In this document: piece by piece, positions 44,278-53,919 of the stretch
Layout: every line of letters begins with the position of its first letter
Position numbering within the stretch: the first letter of the stretch is position 1
Origin: CAZBYL01 sp964496275
Lineage (GTDB): Bacteria > Synergistota > Synergistia > Synergistales > Synergistaceae
DNA length: 61,482 nucleotides
Direction of reading: 5' to 3'
Assembly: GCA_964496275.1 (NCBI GenBank)
Contig: CAZBYL010000005.1
Span: forward strand, 1 to 61,482
Position numbers and translations under genes: made by a program
Notes under the pieces: generated by a model
Databases searched by the model: none
Told to the model about the DNA's origin: nothing
The model's input: the letters and a program-made list of their open reading frames with translations, nothing else

Positions 44278-45042
44278 ATGATAAAAATATTGCTGCACGG
44301 CTGTAAAGGCCGTATGGGGCGCGTGCTTGAGGGATTCATAAATTCCTCCGACACAATGACTCTTGCCTGCGGTGTGGATAAAAATATCGACGGAAGCGAA
44401 AACTATCCCGCGTTCGCCTCACTTGAGGAGTGTAATGTTCCCGTTGACGTGGTGCTGGACTTCTCGCATTTCAGCGCCATACCGGGGCTTCTGGAATACT
44501 GCGTAAGCCGCAGTCTGCCCGTTGTCATAGCGACGACATCGCTCAGCGCCGAAGCCCGCACGGCTCTTAACGAAGCCTCCAAAGTTATTCCCGTATTCTG
44601 CTCGTTCAACATGTCACTCGGAATCAATGCCATAGCAAACGCTCTGGGCTCTATAGTCCCCATCTTTGAAAAGGACTTTGACGTTGAAATAATAGAAAAA
44701 CATCACAACAAAAAGGTGGACTCACCAAGCGGTACGGCTCTCATGCTGGCAGATGCCGTGAACGAGAACTGCACGGAGAAAAAGGAGTACATATACGGCC
44801 GCCACGGAAAAGAAGACAACTGCCGCCGCAGCCAGCTCGGAATACACTCTGTGCGCGGAGGAACAATACCGGGAGAGCACACGATAATCTTCGCGGGTGA
44901 AGATGAAATAATAGAGATAAAACACACCGCACTCTCAAGAAACATATTTGCAAAGGGAGCTGTCAAAGCGGTGGAGTTCATATACGGCCGTGGCGCGGGA
45001 CTTTATACAATGAGGGAGCTTGTCACGGCAGGGAGCAGGTGA
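44278..45042 (+). CDS. dapB: 4-hydroxy-tetrahydrodipicolinate reductase
   Basis: 254 aa. NAD(P)H-dependent reductase. Dinucleotide-binding motif GCKGRMGR at residues 8-15. Catalytic region EKHHNKKVDSPSGTA near 140 has the paired His and Lys. The C-terminal RGGTIPGEHTIIF and ALSRNIFAKGA are standard. It starts 15 bp after dapA and overlaps or abuts the ddh start. Confidence 0.95.
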   Translation: MIKILLHGCKGRMGRVLEGFINSSDTMTLACGVDKNIDGSENYPAFASLEECNVPVDVVLDFSHFSAIPGLLEYCVSRSLPVVIATTSLSAEARTALNEASKVIPVFCSFNMSLGINAIANALGSIVPIFEKDFDVEIIEKHHNKKVDSPSGTALMLADAVNENCTEKKEYIYGRHGKEDNCRRSQLGIHSVRGGTIPGEHTIIFAGEDEIIEIKHTALSRNIFAKGAVKAVEFIYGRGAGLYTMRELVTAGSR

Positions 45043-45047
45043 TTGTT

Positions 45048-46034
45048 GTGAGTGTTATAAGAGTAGGAATTGTCGGTTGCGGCAATTTGGGGCGCGGCGT
45101 TGAGATGGCCGTAGGTCAGAACCCTGACATGGAATTGGTCGGTGTATTTACGAGAAGAGATCCCTCTTCCGTCTGCATGGTTGAGACGGAAAAGATTTAT
45201 TCCATAAAAGAAGCCTCCAAGTACAAAGGTAAGATAGACGTCATGATATTATGCGGCGGCAGCGCGACTGACTTAGTGGCTCAGAGCCCTGCGTTTGCTG
45301 CGGATTTCAACATCGTTGACAGCTTTGATACACATGCCAAAATTCCCGAACATTTTGCGTCCGTTGACAAAGCGGCAAAAGCGGGCGGCAATGTCGCCGT
45401 CATCTCGGCAGGTTGGGATCCGGGGCTTTTCTCGATAAACAGACTCATGTCCGAGGCAGTTCTACCTTGCGGCAAGAGCTACACCTTCTGGGGCTGCGGG
45501 CTGAGTCAGGGACACTCTGACGCGGTGCGCAGAATAAACGGAGTCAAGCTTGCCGTGCAGTACACCCACCCGATAGACGAGGCTGTAAATCGTGTGAGAG
45601 CGGGAGAAAAACCCAACTTCACGGCGAGAGAAATGCACAGAAGAGAGTGCTGGGTCGTTGCAGAAGACGGTGCGGACAGAGATGCAATCAGAACTGAAAT
45701 AGTGAACATGCCAAACTACTTTGCCGACTACGACACAACCGTAAACTTCATCAGCGAAGAAGAGTTCCGTGCAAACCACACGGGAATGCCGCACGGCGGA
45801 TTTGTCGTCAGAAGCGGGAACACAGGCAAGGATTTGGGCTCGTCGCACGTTTTTGAGCTGTCGCTCAAACTGGACTCAAACCCGGAATTTACCGCAAGCG
45901 TACTCGTCGCCTACGCAAGAGCCGCCTGCAAAATGGCGGCAAACGGCGAAAGCGGAGCCAAAACGGTGCTTGACGTCCCTCCCGTGCTGCTCTCGCCCTG
46001 CACACCCGAAGAACTTCGCAAAAGACTGCTGTAA
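45048..46034 (+). CDS. ddh: meso-Diaminopimelate dehydrogenase
   Basis: About 328 aa. Reductive amination of tetrahydrodipicolinate directly to meso-DAP, bypassing the acylated pathway. Rossmann motif IRVGIVGCGNLGRGVE, then SFDTHAKIPEHF, ISAGWDPGLFSINR and WGCGLSQGHSDAVRRI are characteristic of Ddh. GTG at 45048 has GGTGA five bases upstream; GTG at 45039, overlapping the dapB stop, is an alternative start. With dapA and dapB the operon covers the whole branch from aspartate semialdehyde to meso-DAP. Confidence 0.93.
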   Translation: MSVIRVGIVGCGNLGRGVEMAVGQNPDMELVGVFTRRDPSSVCMVETEKIYSIKEASKYKGKIDVMILCGGSATDLVAQSPAFAADFNIVDSFDTHAKIPEHFASVDKAAKAGGNVAVISAGWDPGLFSINRLMSEAVLPCGKSYTFWGCGLSQGHSDAVRRINGVKLAVQYTHPIDEAVNRVRAGEKPNFTAREMHRRECWVVAEDGADRDAIRTEIVNMPNYFADYDTTVNFISEEEFRANHTGMPHGGFVVRSGNTGKDLGSSHVFELSLKLDSNPEFTASVLVAYARAACKMAANGESGAKTVLDVPPVLLSPCTPEELRKRLL

Positions 46035-46055
46035 TCCGCGGTACAAACTATAACC

Positions 46056-46095
46056 AAACCAAAGAGCCGAGGAAAATTCCTCGGCTCTTTGGTTT
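46056..46095. terminator. Strong terminator after ddh
   Basis: 17-bp perfect stem (AAACCAAAGAGCCGAGG with its complement), loop AAAATT, followed by GCTTTTTG. Convergent with feoB, so it may also serve that side. Confidence 0.88.
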
Positions 46096-46204
46096 GCTTT
46101 TTGTAGGTGCAGCCGCAAAAACGTGATGCATGAACTATAGGTCTGTTCTGATTCTGTGCAGGACTGGCACTCACAGCGGCCTTTTTTAGGTTCTTTTGAT
46201 TCTG

Positions 46205-47989
46205 CTATATCAGCTTAAAGACGATATTCAAAAAACCTCCGGTCAGCATTGCTGCGGAGATCATTATTACGGTGCTGAGAAGCATCTTCTTTATGCCAAG
46301 TTCCTTCCACATTACCACGAAGGTTGCTATGCAGGGGAAAGTCATGGCAAGGACAATGACCGCTACTAAGGTTTGGTGTGCGGTGAGCCCCAGCGGAATG
46401 AGAAGTCCCATCGCTATGTCTTTTCTGAAAAGTCCCACCACAACGGGAACAGCCGCCGCCGCGGGAAGCCCGAGGAATCGCTCAAATATGGGGGAGAGCG
46501 CACGCGCCGCGCCTTCCATCACACCGACCGCTTCAAGGAAATTCACGAGCAGAATACCGCCGAGTACAAGCGGCGTCGCCTCATAAAGGAAATCCTTAAT
46601 ACGAAACCAGAGCTTGCTCCTCCATGCCTTTGCGGAGGGCAGCCGATACGGCGGAATCTCTACAATCAACTCGGGGCTGAACCCGCTTATAGTCATATTC
46701 ATTATGCGGCCCAGAATCATCCACACACAGAAAAGGACTCCGTAAACCGCCAAAATATAGTGCAGACCGAACGCGCCGAGCGTGGCGGTGAGCATTGCCT
46801 GTATGGAGACGCATGGAACCCCGACTGAAATCAGCGTCGCCGCGATAAATTTTTCTCTGTCCGACTCAAGAACTCTTGTAGCCAAGATGCCCGGCACATT
46901 ACATCCGAAACCGAGCAAAGTGGGGATTATGGCATAGCCGTGTATTCCAAAACGGTGCAAAAGCGCGTCGAAAACAACGGCGAGCCTCGGAAGGTATCCG
47001 AAATCTTCAAGGAAGCTCAGTACCGCATAAAAAGCGATTATATATGGCAAAACCATCCCGAACTCGACATAAATTCCCGTGGAAAGGACTCCTAGACTTT
47101 GCTCAAAATCTATCGAGCCGTTTATAAGCTTTCCGATGAGAGCGTTTGCAAGAGCTCCGTCTCCAAGCATCGGAGCCAAATATTCGAGGACGGGACGCCA
47201 CAGATACTCAAAAATAGGGTCGGTCACGTATGCAATGATTCCCTCTCCCGCAAATCGAATGAGGGTGAAACTCAGCCCGAGAACGAGAAAACCCATCACA
47301 CCGCCCGTAAAGGGGCGCGCCGAAAGATCCTCAATATAATCCATAAAAGTGTGGTGTCTGTGGGTAACAGTCTGAACTCTCTGTATTATCTCGCCTATGA
47401 TGCGCCAGCGCTCTTCCTTTTCAAGCGGTTTGAAATGGCTTACTTTTGCGCTGTCCAGCTTTGCTATAAGTTCGCTGATACCCTCGCCCGTAACCGCAAC
47501 TGTCGGCACTATCGGAACTCCCAGCTCCTCTTCAAGAGCCGCCATATCAATGTGAACGCCCCTGTGGCGCGCCTCGTCCACCATATTCAGAGCGACTACA
47601 GTCGGTATTCCATGTTCGAGAACCTGCAGAGCCATAACAAGATTGCGTTCAAGAGCCGTGGCGTCTATTACCAGAATCACCTTATCCGCGCCCTCGTTGA
47701 TAATTCTGTGAGCAATCTCCTCAGCTTCGTTTGTGGGGTCGAGAGTGTAGGCTCCCGGTACATCTATAAGGCGCGCACAGCCGTCCTTAAGCTGCATTGT
47801 GCCCTCGGTAAAGCCTACTGTTGTGCCGGGATAATTTGACGACAGAGCATGCACACCTGTAAGGCGCGAAAAAAACACGCTCTTACCCACGTTCGGATTC
47901 CCCATAAGCAAAACCTTTCGGCAGGAAGATGCCGTCTCCGCGCATGGACTCTTTTTATTAAAACAAAGTCTGCAGTCTCTACAGCTCAT
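46205..47989 (-). CDS. feoB: Ferrous iron transporter FeoB
   Basis: 594 aa, compact for the family. An N-terminal cysteine motif (C3, C6, C9, C16) precedes the G domain: G1 GNPNVGKSVFF (about residue 31), TTVGF, DVPGAYTL and NMVDEA. A GDI-like helical linker and two Gate repeats follow, with the pore Cys in LLGFGCNVPGI (about 362) and the Nucleoside_rec core PVVVGLFRKDIAMG (about 530). Moves Fe2+ across the inner membrane. Downstream of feoA, separated by 21 bp. Confidence 0.93.
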   Translation of the reverse strand: MSCRDCRLCFNKKSPCAETASSCRKVLLMGNPNVGKSVFFSRLTGVHALSSNYPGTTVGFTEGTMQLKDGCARLIDVPGAYTLDPTNEAEEIAHRIINEGADKVILVIDATALERNLVMALQVLEHGIPTVVALNMVDEARHRGVHIDMAALEEELGVPIVPTVAVTGEGISELIAKLDSAKVSHFKPLEKEERWRIIGEIIQRVQTVTHRHHTFMDYIEDLSARPFTGGVMGFLVLGLSFTLIRFAGEGIIAYVTDPIFEYLWRPVLEYLAPMLGDGALANALIGKLINGSIDFEQSLGVLSTGIYVEFGMVLPYIIAFYAVLSFLEDFGYLPRLAVVFDALLHRFGIHGYAIIPTLLGFGCNVPGILATRVLESDREKFIAATLISVGVPCVSIQAMLTATLGAFGLHYILAVYGVLFCVWMILGRIMNMTISGFSPELIVEIPPYRLPSAKAWRSKLWFRIKDFLYEATPLVLGGILLVNFLEAVGVMEGAARALSPIFERFLGLPAAAAVPVVVGLFRKDIAMGLLIPLGLTAHQTLVAVIVLAMTFPCIATFVVMWKELGIKKMLLSTVIMISAAMLTGGFLNIVFKLI

Positions 47990-48010
47990 AATAGAATGTT
48001 CCTCTCGTTT

Positions 48011-48232
48011 TTAAAACTTCCTTACCTCTATCGTTCCCGCCACTCCGTGCGAGACCGCGAAATGGCGTCCGTCCAGCATCACCGTGACAGGCCCGCCAAA
48101 AGGCATTCCCGATATCTTCTCTATCTTCTTTTCGGCGCGGAGACCGAGCGCTTCAAGCCTTTGCCCCGCCTCTCCCTCCGGAATGCCCGTTATTACGGCA
48201 AACTCTCCGTCATTTATCTGAATGAGGTTCAT
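48011..48232 (-). CDS. feoA: FeoA-domain protein
   Basis: 73-aa SH3-like protein (EGEAGQRLEALGLRAEKKI, then MLDGRHFAVSHGVAGTIEV), the small cytoplasmic partner of FeoB. GAGGAAG lies directly upstream of the ATG. First gene of the feoAB operon. Confidence 0.92.
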   Translation of the reverse strand: MNLIQINDGEFAVITGIPEGEAGQRLEALGLRAEKKIEKISGMPFGGPVTVMLDGRHFAVSHGVAGTIEVRKF

Positions 48233-48279
48233 CTTCCTCAGCTCCGTTCAAAACTTTGGTTGTCCGTTGCTAACTTCTT

Positions 48280-48312
48280 GATAATTATGTATCCGACATG
48301 TACCATTGTCAA
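48280..48312 (-). promoter_or_regulatory. feoAB promoter with overlapping GATA/TATC dyad
   Basis: On the minus strand TTGACA (48307-48312), 17-nt spacer and CATAAT (48284-48289). The -10 overlaps GATAATTATGTATC (48280-48293), a partial match to Fur-type sites. Iron repression is plausible but the box is weak. Confidence 0.55.
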
Positions 48313-48453
48313 GAAAACCTTTCTCAGCAACTATACCTGTTTTTGTACTAATTTGTCAGATATTTTTATACATAGAAATATTTGCCCGAGAGCTGCAATT
48401 ATAGTAAACTGTGAGAAGTGCATGTCACGTTTTTTACGGAGGTGTCAGGCAAA

Positions 48454-49449
48454 ATGAAAGGAACGAAAATACTCTCTCTGTCCATATTATTACTTCTTAT
48501 ACTTACTGTTCCGTCTTTTGCGGCAGTACAGAAAAAAATATCCATTCTCATAGACGGAGACCCAACTGTTAAGGGCGGCTACAACTATGTTTGCGTGAGA
48601 AGTCTGGAATATGCGCAAAAAAGATATCCCAGAAAAATATCTACACATGTGTTCAACTCAATGGGACTTTCCAAAGAAGAGACCGCCCGGCTTGTGGAGT
48701 CGGCTTTGCAATCCTCTGATATGCTGATTGCCGCTTCTCCGACATTTACAAAATATCTTGAAGAGAGGGTCTCTGATTTTCCATCTGTCACAATCGTATC
48801 CATAGACGGAAACGGAACGTCCAAAATCATCGAGGCTAAATTCCGCAACGAGGAACTTGGGTTCCTCGGGGGGTCTCTTGCCGCGCTTATGGCGAAATCC
48901 AAAGAGAGCGGAGACGAAAGCGGAAAAGCTAAAATAGGGCTAATACTGGGCGCAAAGTCCGAAATAATGGACGACATCAAACGGGGCTACATCGCCGGTT
49001 CCTGGTACGTGGACAAAAATATCACTGTTTTGTCCGAATATGTGGGAGACTACGTTAATGAAGAAGCTGCCGCCGCTATTGCGTCAAAGATGACAAACGA
49101 AGGGGCGGAATATATTCTTGCCGCAGCGGGCAACGCAGGCCTTGGCGTCATCAAAGTGGCGGAAAAAGAAAATATCTGGGTCATAGCTACCGATACGGAA
49201 CAGGAACGTCTATTCCCCAAGGTGGTGCTCACAAGTGTGCTGAAGAGAACGGGACAGGTCATATATGGTCTGACGGAAGCCTATGTCAGCGGAAAAGAGA
49301 TAAAAGACTTCTCCCTCGGCGTTAAGGAAGAGTGCATAGGCCTGACAACTTGGACAAGAGAATCAAAGGACAATATACCCGCCGGAGTCAGAAAACAGAT
49401 GGAAGAGATAGATGAAAAACTGGGACAGGGGCTTATTATTATCAAATAA
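48454..49449 (+). CDS. BMP-family (PnrA/Med-like) periplasmic binding protein
   Basis: 331 aa from ATG at 48454 with GGAGGTG upstream. Signal peptide ends SFAAV, with no lipobox. The periplasmic-binding fold shows SLEYAQKRYP, DMLIAASPTFTKYL, RNEELGFLGGSLAALMAK (typical BMP strand) and EYILAAAGNAGLGVIKVAEK. Members bind nucleosides or related ligands. No ABC permease or ATPase genes lie beside it, so it acts alone or with remote partners. Confidence 0.83.
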   Translation: MKGTKILSLSILLLLILTVPSFAAVQKKISILIDGDPTVKGGYNYVCVRSLEYAQKRYPRKISTHVFNSMGLSKEETARLVESALQSSDMLIAASPTFTKYLEERVSDFPSVTIVSIDGNGTSKIIEAKFRNEELGFLGGSLAALMAKSKESGDESGKAKIGLILGAKSEIMDDIKRGYIAGSWYVDKNITVLSEYVGDYVNEEAAAAIASKMTNEGAEYILAAAGNAGLGVIKVAEKENIWVIATDTEQERLFPKVVLTSVLKRTGQVIYGLTEAYVSGKEIKDFSLGVKEECIGLTTWTRESKDNIPAGVRKQMEEIDEKLGQGLIIIK

Positions 49450-49511
49450 CGTGAAAATGGCACAAACTGCCTTATAATAAGCTTACAATTATAAATGACG
49501 GAGTGATAGAT

Positions 49512-50606
49512 ATGCTGCACTGTGGAATAGTCGGTCTTCCTCTTAGCGGAAAATCGACGGTTTTTAACGTAATAACAAGAGCCGGAGCGGAAGTCAAACC
49601 ATACGCCGGAGGAAAAACGGACCCTAACAAAGCGGTAGTCGCAGTACCTGACAAGCGTTTTGACTCCCTTGTGGAGATACACTCGCCGAGAAAAGAGACA
49701 CCAGCTCAGATAGAATTTGTAGACCTGGCCGGGCTCTCGCGGGGAGCCGGAAAGGGCGAAGGGCTGGGGAATGCGTTCCTCTCGTTCGTTGCCGACGCCG
49801 ACGCTCTCATCCAAGTCATACGCTGCTTTGCCAACCCCTCCGTTGAACACCCCGAAGGCAGTGTAGACCCTCTGCGAGACTGGGACATTCTTGAGAACGA
49901 ACTCATATTCAGAGACCTTGCGGTAATAGAAAACCGCCTTACAAAGCTTCGTGCCAAGAAAAAACTCATACCGGAAGAGGCCTCGGAGAAAGACATGCTC
50001 GAAAAGTGCTTCGACTGCCTTATGGAAGAAAAACCTCTTCGCGCACTTGAACTCAAGCCCGAAGAATGGCGTCAGCTAAGAGGGTTCTCTTTCGTCACCT
50101 CAAAACCGGAAGTCATAGTCCTCAACCTTGACGACTCTCAGTCGGACGAAACAAAAATACCAAAGTGGAACGAAATAAAAAAACGCGCCGACGAACAGGG
50201 CGTTGAACTTTGCACTCTTTACGGAAGCCTTGAAATGGACATAGTGGAACTCTCCGAAGAAGAAGCGGCGGAATTTACGGAAGGACTTGACATAACGGAG
50301 CCGGGGCGCGAACGTCTCATAAAAGAGGCGTACAAACTTCTGGGGCTCATAAGCTTCTTCACCTGCGGCCCCGACGAAGTGCGCGCATGGACGCTCAACA
50401 AAGGCGACAACGCTGTCGATGCGGCGGGAGCCATACACTCCGACCTTGCCCGCGGATTCATCAGAGCCCAGGTTGTAGCTTTCGACGACTACATGGCGCA
50501 CAACAAATCCTTCGACGAATGCCGCAAGGCGGGCTGTCTGCGCCTTGAAGGCAAAGAGTACCTCGTCAAAGACGGAGACATGATAGAAATCCGTTTCAAC
50601 GTCTAA
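49512..50606 (+). CDS. ychF: Redox-regulated ATPase YchF
   Basis: 364 aa from ATG at 49512 (GGAGTG upstream). Obg-family P-loop protein with GLPLSGKST at residues 8-16, DLAGLSRGAGKGEGLGN (G3 region, near 69) and LNLDDSQ in place of the G4 NKxD, which fits its known preference for ATP. The helical insertion and C-terminal TGS-like domain (TCGPDEVRAWTLNKG to EIRFNV) complete it. Associated with ribosomes and stress responses. Confidence 0.93.
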   Translation: MLHCGIVGLPLSGKSTVFNVITRAGAEVKPYAGGKTDPNKAVVAVPDKRFDSLVEIHSPRKETPAQIEFVDLAGLSRGAGKGEGLGNAFLSFVADADALIQVIRCFANPSVEHPEGSVDPLRDWDILENELIFRDLAVIENRLTKLRAKKKLIPEEASEKDMLEKCFDCLMEEKPLRALELKPEEWRQLRGFSFVTSKPEVIVLNLDDSQSDETKIPKWNEIKKRADEQGVELCTLYGSLEMDIVELSEEEAAEFTEGLDITEPGRERLIKEAYKLLGLISFFTCGPDEVRAWTLNKGDNAVDAAGAIHSDLARGFIRAQVVAFDDYMAHNKSFDECRKAGCLRLEGKEYLVKDGDMIEIRFNV

Positions 50607-50618
50607 CGGGGCGAGAAA

Positions 50619-51449
50619 TTGAAAGTTTACATAAGCTCGGACATGGAAGGGGCAACGGGGGTAGTCTGCCCTGCGCAAGTTACCTTCGGCAGCCCCGAAT
50701 ACGAATTCGGGCGCGCCATGCAGCTTCATGACACCCTTGCCGCAGCCCGCGCAGCTCTTGAGCACGGCGCTGACTCCGTTACGGTAAACGACTCGCACTG
50801 CCGAATGATAAATCTCGACATAAGCAAATTTCCAAAAGGCGTCACCGTAATAAGCGGAAGCCCCAAAATACTGGGAATGGTAGAGGGAGTAGGGGAGGCG
50901 GACGCTGCGCTCTTCATAGGCTACCATGCAATGGCAGGGACGGAAAAAGCCGTCCTCGACCACACCTATGACCCTGTTACGATATTCGACATGAAAGTCA
51001 ACGGATTTCCGATGGGGGAGACAGGGCTTAACGCCCTCTTCTGCGGAGCTCTCGGTGTCCCTGTGGCTCTTGTCGCAGGGGACACCGCTGTGTGTCTCGA
51101 AGCGTCAAGCCTTCTGGGCGCTAACCTTGAAACCTGCGCCCTCAAAGAGGGAGTCGGACGCATTGCGGCGCGCACACTTCCGACATGCGAAACCGCACCC
51201 CTCATATCTGCGGCTGTAAAAACCGCCATGGACAAAGCGGAAAAAGGGCTCTCTCCCGTGCTTAAAATGCCGCCGCCGTACAAAATGGAAGTAACCTTCC
51301 ACACAGCGGCTCAGACAGACGCTGCGGGACTCGTTCCCGGAAGCGAAAGAACGGCGGGAAGAACCCTCGTCTTTAACACCGAGGACATATTCGAACTTCG
51401 CCGCTGGATATGCACGGCGATGGACATAGCGGGCACGGTTCCATTCTAA
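50619..51449 (+). CDS. M55-family D-aminopeptidase (DppA-like)
   Basis: 276 aa. TTG start 12 bp after ychF with GGGGCGAG upstream. Zinc-binding motif ISSDMEGATGV at residues 5-15, then VNDSHCRMINL (about 57), IGYHAMAGTE (about 105) and LDHTYDP (about 119) match the M55 fold. It would release N-terminal D-amino acids from peptides, possibly from cell-wall turnover. Followed seven bases later by the ROK gene. Confidence 0.9.
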   Translation: MKVYISSDMEGATGVVCPAQVTFGSPEYEFGRAMQLHDTLAAARAALEHGADSVTVNDSHCRMINLDISKFPKGVTVISGSPKILGMVEGVGEADAALFIGYHAMAGTEKAVLDHTYDPVTIFDMKVNGFPMGETGLNALFCGALGVPVALVAGDTAVCLEASSLLGANLETCALKEGVGRIAARTLPTCETAPLISAAVKTAMDKAEKGLSPVLKMPPPYKMEVTFHTAAQTDAAGLVPGSERTAGRTLVFNTEDIFELRRWICTAMDIAGTVPF

Positions 51450-51455
51450 AGCGCC

Positions 51456-52361
51456 ATGAGCACGATAGCAATAGACCTGGGCGGACACACAATATCCTTT
51501 GCCGAAATAGAGACCGGCCGCCAAGAGCCGCTGATCCTGCGCCGCATAGTGAGCGAAACTCCGAAAGAGCGAACAGTTCCCATTGTCTCCCGCGCTCTCA
51601 TACGCGGCATAACGGAACTTGCCCATGAGGAACACGAACTCAAAATCGGAATAGGAATGCCCGGATTTCTCAACAAAGCAAGAAATAAAACACAAAAACT
51701 CACCAACTTCACAGGTTTTGAAGAAGTTCCCTTCCCCTCTCTCCTGAGTGAGGAACTTGCAAAAATCAACATCAACGCGAAAGTGCTCATGGAAAATGAC
51801 GCCAACTGCGCCGCACTGGGTGAAGGCCTATGCGGCGCGGCAAAAGGCTCTTCCGACTTCGTCGTGCTTACACTGGGCAGCGGCATAGGCGGCGGCATCA
51901 TATCAGGCGGCAGACTCATCACCGGCGCTCACGGAATGGCTGCGGAATGCGGACATATAGCGGTAAGCGAAAACAGAAAAAAATGCGCCTGCGGAGGAAT
52001 CGGACATGCGGAAAGCTTTGCATCTGCGGACAACGCAGAAGCGGAGGCAAAAAAACTCGGACTCCCGCCCGACTTCGAAATCCTCTGGCAAAACAGAGAC
52101 AACACGGACATTCAAAAAATACTCACTCCGGTAATAGACTCCATAGCAAAGACAGCCGCCGCAATCATGGTAATCTTCGACCCCGAAATCACCATACTCA
52201 ACGGCGGAATGAGCAAAGCAGACGGAATAATACCCATAATAGAATCCGCCGCAAAAAAATACCTTCCAACCCCGTTTCTCCCACACCTCAAAATAGAACG
52301 CTCCAAACTGGAAGCGGACGCCCCCCTATACGGAGCCGCCTCACTGTTCGAAAAAGAATAA
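51456..52361 (+). CDS. ROK-family sugar kinase
   Basis: 301 aa. Phosphate-1 motif AIDLGGHTISFAEIE, GIGMPGFLNKA, active-site Asp in MENDANCAALGEG (about residue 113), LGSGIGGGII and the zinc region GHIAVSENRKKCACGGIGH. The usual CxCGxxGCxE ends in His-Ala-Glu here, so zinc coordination is altered. No DNA-binding N-terminus, so a kinase rather than a repressor. The sugar is unknown (glucose or an amino sugar are typical). Confidence 0.88.
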   Translation: MSTIAIDLGGHTISFAEIETGRQEPLILRRIVSETPKERTVPIVSRALIRGITELAHEEHELKIGIGMPGFLNKARNKTQKLTNFTGFEEVPFPSLLSEELAKININAKVLMENDANCAALGEGLCGAAKGSSDFVVLTLGSGIGGGIISGGRLITGAHGMAAECGHIAVSENRKKCACGGIGHAESFASADNAEAEAKKLGLPPDFEILWQNRDNTDIQKILTPVIDSIAKTAAAIMVIFDPEITILNGGMSKADGIIPIIESAAKKYLPTPFLPHLKIERSKLEADAPLYGAASLFEKE

Positions 52362-52513
52362 AGGACGAAACGGCATCAATACAAAAAACCGCAAACGGCA
52401 GCACCAGACTGGAAATCAATATAGCCCCAATATAGCCTAACTATCGAGGAACATAAAACTCGAAATTATATATCTCGTTTTGCACAAAAAATGCAAAATC
52501 AAGCATATAATTG

Positions 52514-52541
52514 TTGACATATTCTATTCTAGCTCTATTAT
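52514..52541 (+). promoter_or_regulatory. Promoter of the RloA/RloB pair
   Basis: TTGACA (52514-52519), 16-nt spacer, TATTAT (52536-52541), in an AT-rich stretch that begins near 52440. Confidence 0.78.
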
Positions 52542-52584
52542 GGTAGTGTGTTTTGCCGAAATATTGCAAAATGGAGATGATAAC

Positions 52585-53919
52585 GTGCTGCTTGAATTCA
52601 AGACAAAAAATTACAAATCCTTTGCGGAGGAAACAAGCTTCTCTATGATGCCTGCCCCGAAACAAACCGGGCTGGACTACAGTCTATGCAAGGAAAAGAT
52701 AAAAGGGAAAACAGTAAAAGGCCTATGCAGCTCTGTTATATACGGAGCAAATGCTTCGGGAAAGACAAACATCATAGGGGCTATGGACGTCTTTCGTGCC
52801 GTTGTATTGAGAGGAAATATCAAAAATTCAGAGGATAGATCATCTCCGAATCCCGCATCCGCAGTACTGGAATTGATACCGAACAATAATTTATCTGAGC
52901 CGCAGCCGGTTGCCTTTCACGCAGATTTCGTTGAAAGCGGACTTCGTTTTGTATACAACATTGCCGTTGATTTAGGCGCTTTTCTGGATGCTCAGCATGA
53001 GAGAAAAATCATTGAAGAAAAACTTACCGTAAATGGCGAGGTCATATTTACAAGGGCGGATAACCTTTACTTTGGTGATTTTAAGATTATTAAAAATTAT
53101 TTGGCTGATTCGGTATTGAATAACAAAGACACACTGATAGATATTGCGAAAAACAGTTTAATACCGGAAGAACTATTTTTAGTGAACGGTTTTAAGCTTA
53201 TTATATCTAACAGTCTTGTAAAAATAATAACAGACTGGTTTATGAATAGATTCATGGTAATCTATAGGGCTGATTCAATGGAACTTATTCAGAGGTTCAC
53301 CGAATCTCCGTCAAAGGCAATAATTATAGAGGAAACCACGAATAAAGCGGCGAAGCAATTTGGTATAAATTCCAATGCGCTTGGTTATATTATCAATGAT
53401 GAAAATTCAGAAGAAAGACTCTGTTCCATTTTTAAAGATATCAATAAAAAAAAGAATGTCGTCATGCCTGCGGAGTTTTTTGAATCCTACGGCACAATCC
53501 GTTTTATCAACATGTTTCCGCTTGTAATAAAAGCCATTCGCACAGGAGGAACACTTGTTGTAGATGAGTTTGATGCTTCTATTCACCCCATGGCATTGAT
53601 GAGCATGATAAATATTTTTCACAATGACGATATCAATGTCAAACATGCGCAGCTTATTTTCAATACGCACAATCCGATTTTTCTGAATTCAAATTTGTTC
53701 AGAAGAGATGAAATCAAATTTGTAGAGAGAGATGACGAGAGTCATTATAGTACTCTGTATTCACTCTCAGACTTTGGCACAGCCGGAGATAACGGTGTGC
53801 GCAAACATGAGGACTACATGAAAAATTATTTCGTCAGTCGGTACGGCGCTATTAAAGACATAGACTTTACCCCTATTTTTGAAGAGCTGAATACTTCTGA
53901 CGGCGGTACTGAAAAATGA
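52585..53919 (+). CDS. RloA-like AAA ATPase
   Basis: 444 aa from GTG at 52585 with TGGAGAT upstream. ABC/SMC-type ATPase of the AAA15/RloA group: MLLEFKTKNYKSFAEETSFS, Walker A IYGANASGKTNI near residue 50, Walker B GTLVVDEFDASIHP near 330 and the H-loop FNTHNPIFLNSNLFRRDEI. The C-terminal LSDFG and ENYxxxRYGA-like pattern (NYFVSRYGAIKDID) is typical. It overlaps the RloB-like gene by 4 bp. The pair resembles RloA/RloB and AbiL-type abortive-infection systems. AT-rich compared with the ROK and ychF genes upstream, suggesting recent transfer. Confidence 0.86.
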   Translation: MLLEFKTKNYKSFAEETSFSMMPAPKQTGLDYSLCKEKIKGKTVKGLCSSVIYGANASGKTNIIGAMDVFRAVVLRGNIKNSEDRSSPNPASAVLELIPNNNLSEPQPVAFHADFVESGLRFVYNIAVDLGAFLDAQHERKIIEEKLTVNGEVIFTRADNLYFGDFKIIKNYLADSVLNNKDTLIDIAKNSLIPEELFLVNGFKLIISNSLVKIITDWFMNRFMVIYRADSMELIQRFTESPSKAIIIEETTNKAAKQFGINSNALGYIINDENSEERLCSIFKDINKKKNVVMPAEFFESYGTIRFINMFPLVIKAIRTGGTLVVDEFDASIHPMALMSMINIFHNDDINVKHAQLIFNTHNPIFLNSNLFRRDEIKFVERDDESHYSTLYSLSDFGTAGDNGVRKHEDYMKNYFVSRYGAIKDIDFTPIFEELNTSDGGTEK

